A DNA stretch of 7,121 bases. It comes from Terrimesophilobacter sp039923755 (GTDB lineage Bacteria; Actinomycetota; Actinomycetes; Actinomycetales; Microbacteriaceae). The position numbers and the translations under genes were made by a program. Below the pieces are notes generated by a model. It did no database searches. It worked only from the letters and a program-made list of their open reading frames with translations, and had not been told where the DNA came from. Location: assembly GCA_039923755.1 (NCBI GenBank), contig JBDTCD010000083.1, forward strand, positions 1 to 7,121, read 5' to 3'. Position 1 is the stretch's first letter; every line of letters starts with the position of its first letter. Shown piece by piece: positions 5,693 to 7,121 of the stretch.

Positions 5693-6172
5693 TCAGCGGA
5701 CGAGTCTGATTTCCCGGATGTTCCCGTACGTCGGGTCGATCTTCTCCGCGCCATCCGCTTCGAAGTGGTTTCGACGGTAAAAGGCGATTGCTCGTGGGTT
5801 CTCGTCGAGTACCCACAGCGAGGCCGGTCGATCGCCGAGAGCAGCATCCAGTAATGCCTGGCCGAGGCCGGAACCCTGGTGGGCAGCTAGAAGATAGATG
5901 GTGGCTAATTCAACGTCTCGTGGCGGATTTTCGTCTCGGGGAGGCGCGGTAGAGGCGAAACCCACGATGTCACCGTCTACTTCCGCAACCCAGACGTCGC
6001 CGAGTTGTTCTCCGATGATATGGTTCCACATCCGCGCCCGGCGTTCCGGCGGGTTGCCGTCAATAACCTCGGGTGGGAAGTGGCCCGTGTATGTCTCGAC
6101 GTGGGCCAGATAGTGCACACGACCTATCGACTCGGCGTCCTCGGCTCTTGCTCGCCGCACTCCACCTGCCAT
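5693..6172 (-). CDS. GNAT-family N-acetyltransferase
   Basis: This cytoplasmic enzyme would transfer an acetyl group from acetyl-CoA to an amine. The 159-aa protein spans one complete GNAT fold: an N-terminal acceptor region (VRRARAEDAESIGRVHYLAH, 5-24), strand DVWVAEVDGDIVGFAS (59-74), motif A with strand ATIYLLA followed by the acetyl-CoA pyrophosphate loop HQGSGLG (98-104) and helix QALLDAAL (105-112), then the late strand SLWVL (118-122) and motif B NPRAIAFYRRNHFEADG (125-141). YRRNHF is the usual Y-x-x-x-G/H-F segment at the acetyl-CoA site. Such stand-alone GNATs act on small molecules, peptides or protein N-termini, and the substrate cannot be predicted here. The ATG at 6172 follows a promoter-like element at leaderless distance; GGAGG lies upstream but 16 nt away. 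It has its own promoter and is divergent from the DUF222 gene. Confidence 0.88.
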   Translation of the reverse strand: MAGGVRRARAEDAESIGRVHYLAHVETYTGHFPPEVIDGNPPERRARMWNHIIGEQLGDVWVAEVDGDIVGFASTAPPRDENPPRDVELATIYLLAAHQGSGLGQALLDAALGDRPASLWVLDENPRAIAFYRRNHFEADGAEKIDPTYGNIREIRLVR

Positions 6173-6178
6173 GTTCAG

Positions 6179-6206
6179 ATGGTACTCACCTCCGTCATGT
6201 GGACAA
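6179..6206 (-). promoter_or_regulatory. Predicted leaderless promoter of the acetyltransferase gene
   Basis: On the minus strand: TTGTCC (6206-6201), a 16-nt spacer, TACCAT (6184-6179), then CTGAAC and the ATG at 6172. The TAnnAT -10 ends 6 nt before the start codon, as in leaderless actinobacterial genes. It lies in the 72-nt region (6173-6244) shared with the divergent DUF222 gene, for which I found no clear promoter. Confidence 0.45.
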
Positions 6207-6244
6207 CCTGCCGGAATGTCAGTGGTGGGGTGTTGTGTTTAAGT

Positions 6245-7121
6245 ATGGAAAGAATCCGAAGCGCGGCGGACGCCGCGGCGATGAAGGATGCTCTCCAGCA
6301 GGATTTCGACCTCCAATTCGATGCACTGGTGGAATTGTGGGCCGCCGAGCACGATGAGTACGACGAGGCGCAGGATTGCCTCGATGCATTGCTGGAAACG
6401 CGCACCGTCATGGCGTCGATGCACGCTCGGGAGCAGCGGCTGCTGGCACGGCTGGAAGCCCTCGCGCTTGATCCGATGGGTCTCGCAGCGGCGACCGGGT
6501 CGCGAGAACTCGCGTGGCGCTCCCTGGCAGCCGAAATTGCCGTCGCGACCCGGCAGTCGGACCGCACCGTTCAGTCCATGATGGGGCGAGCGACCGATTT
6601 AGTGTCGAGGCTTCCGTTGACGCTCGAGGCGCTGGAGAGTGGTCGGATCTCGATTGGCCATGTTCGCGTCATTCTCGAGCATTCGACCGGGCTCGAACGC
6701 GATGCACTCGCGGAGTACGAGACTGTGGCACTCTCCCGAGCGGAGGCGACGACTCCGGGCAAGCTCGCTGCGTCGGTGAAGATAGCGGCATCAAGACTAC
6801 GAACTGAATCATTCGAGGATCGGCACGCGGAGGCACGCGAATTGCGGAGTGTGTCGATCAGGGAGTTAGGTGAGGGGATGTCCGAGTTGCTTCACCTGCT
6901 TCCCACCCCTTTTGCAGCAGCGATCTTCGACCGTCTCACTCGTCAGGCCAAAGCCGTCGCTGCCACTGGCGATCCCCGGACACGTGACCAACTGCGATCC
7001 GACCTGGCCGCTGACCTTCTGCTTACCGGGGAACCGGCATCCGGGGAGAACGCACCGCACACGGCCGCTGAGGGTATCCGCGCTGAAATTTCCATCACGA
7101 TTCCGGCGCTCACCCTTCTCG
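6245..7121 (+). CDS. DUF222 / 13E12-repeat family protein, probable HNH endonuclease (3' end off window)
   Basis: The frame from ATG 6245 is open to the right edge, giving 292 codons with no stop. The sequence is mostly helical, with DUF222 features: AWRSLAAEIAVATRQSDRTV (90-109), then GRATDLVSRLPLTLEALESG (114-133) and RISIGHVRVI (134-143); later DPRTRDQLRSDLAADLLLTG (243-262) and IRAEISITIPALTLL (278-292), the conserved segment that usually precedes the C-terminal half. In full-length members an HNH nuclease domain (about 50 residues) follows about 100 residues later; it is outside this window, so nuclease activity is expected but not seen. Family members are multicopy in actinobacterial genomes and of unclear role. 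The start is uncertain: there is no Shine-Dalgarno at a normal distance; an in-frame ATG at 6197 and one at 6281 are alternatives, with in-frame GTG/TTG codons at 6230 and 6233. Confidence 0.85.
   Translation, partial: MERIRSAADAAAMKDALQQDFDLQFDALVELWAAEHDEYDEAQDCLDALLETRTVMASMHAREQRLLARLEALALDPMGLAAATGSRELAWRSLAAEIAVATRQSDRTVQSMMGRATDLVSRLPLTLEALESGRISIGHVRVILEHSTGLERDALAEYETVALSRAEATTPGKLAASVKIAASRLRTESFEDRHAEARELRSVSIRELGEGMSELLHLLPTPFAAAIFDRLTRQAKAVAATGDPRTRDQLRSDLAADLLLTGEPASGENAPHTAAEGIRAEISITIPALTLL

Noticed and set aside
6173..6190. Possible 4-codon leader ORF (GTG AGT ACC ATC TGA) just before the acetyltransferase
   Set aside because: The GTG directly abuts the GGAG, too close for initiation, and the segment overlaps a good -10 hexamer.

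Overview
The window is high-GC DNA from an actinobacterium. The evidence is the G/C-rich third codon positions, a GTG start, 4-nt stop/start overlaps, several leaderless-looking promoters, a tetronasin-type ABC exporter and a DUF222 (13E12-type) gene. Family content fits Micrococcales, perhaps Microbacteriaceae, but that placement is inference. No rRNA, tRNA, insertion sequence or CRISPR array was seen.

Left part (1-4036, + strand): the tail of an upstream gene overlaps an ABC ATPase (65-991), which overlaps its 12-TM permease (988-2658). An amidase-signature hydrolase (2681-4036) follows after 22 nt. The ATPase/permease pair matches the two-gene drug exporters typified by Rv1218c-Rv1217c of M. 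tuberculosis, where a TetR regulator precedes the pair. The 22-residue tail here may be such a regulator. The whole block looks like one operon.

Middle part (4041-6172, - strand, read right to left): a GNAT acetyltransferase, a 30-aa membrane protein, a 31-aa membrane protein, an ICMT-like membrane methyltransferase and a TesB-like double-hotdog thioesterase. The last two overlap by ATGA. The two tiny proteins look like paralogues. Each is preceded by a promoter-like element of the same geometry, with the -10 ending 6 nt before the ATG, so both mRNAs would be leaderless. The left and middle operons converge with only 4 nt between stop codons.

Right part (6245-7121, + strand): the N-terminal 292 codons of a DUF222-family protein. 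The HNH nuclease domain usual for this family would lie beyond the window. It is divergent from the GNAT gene across a 72-nt intergenic region.

The least explained region is 5382-5692, with tandem miniature membrane-protein genes and matching leaderless promoters. Second is a 15-bp tandem repeat that multiplies the start-codon region of the thioesterase gene. There is no gene-free stretch above 300 nt.
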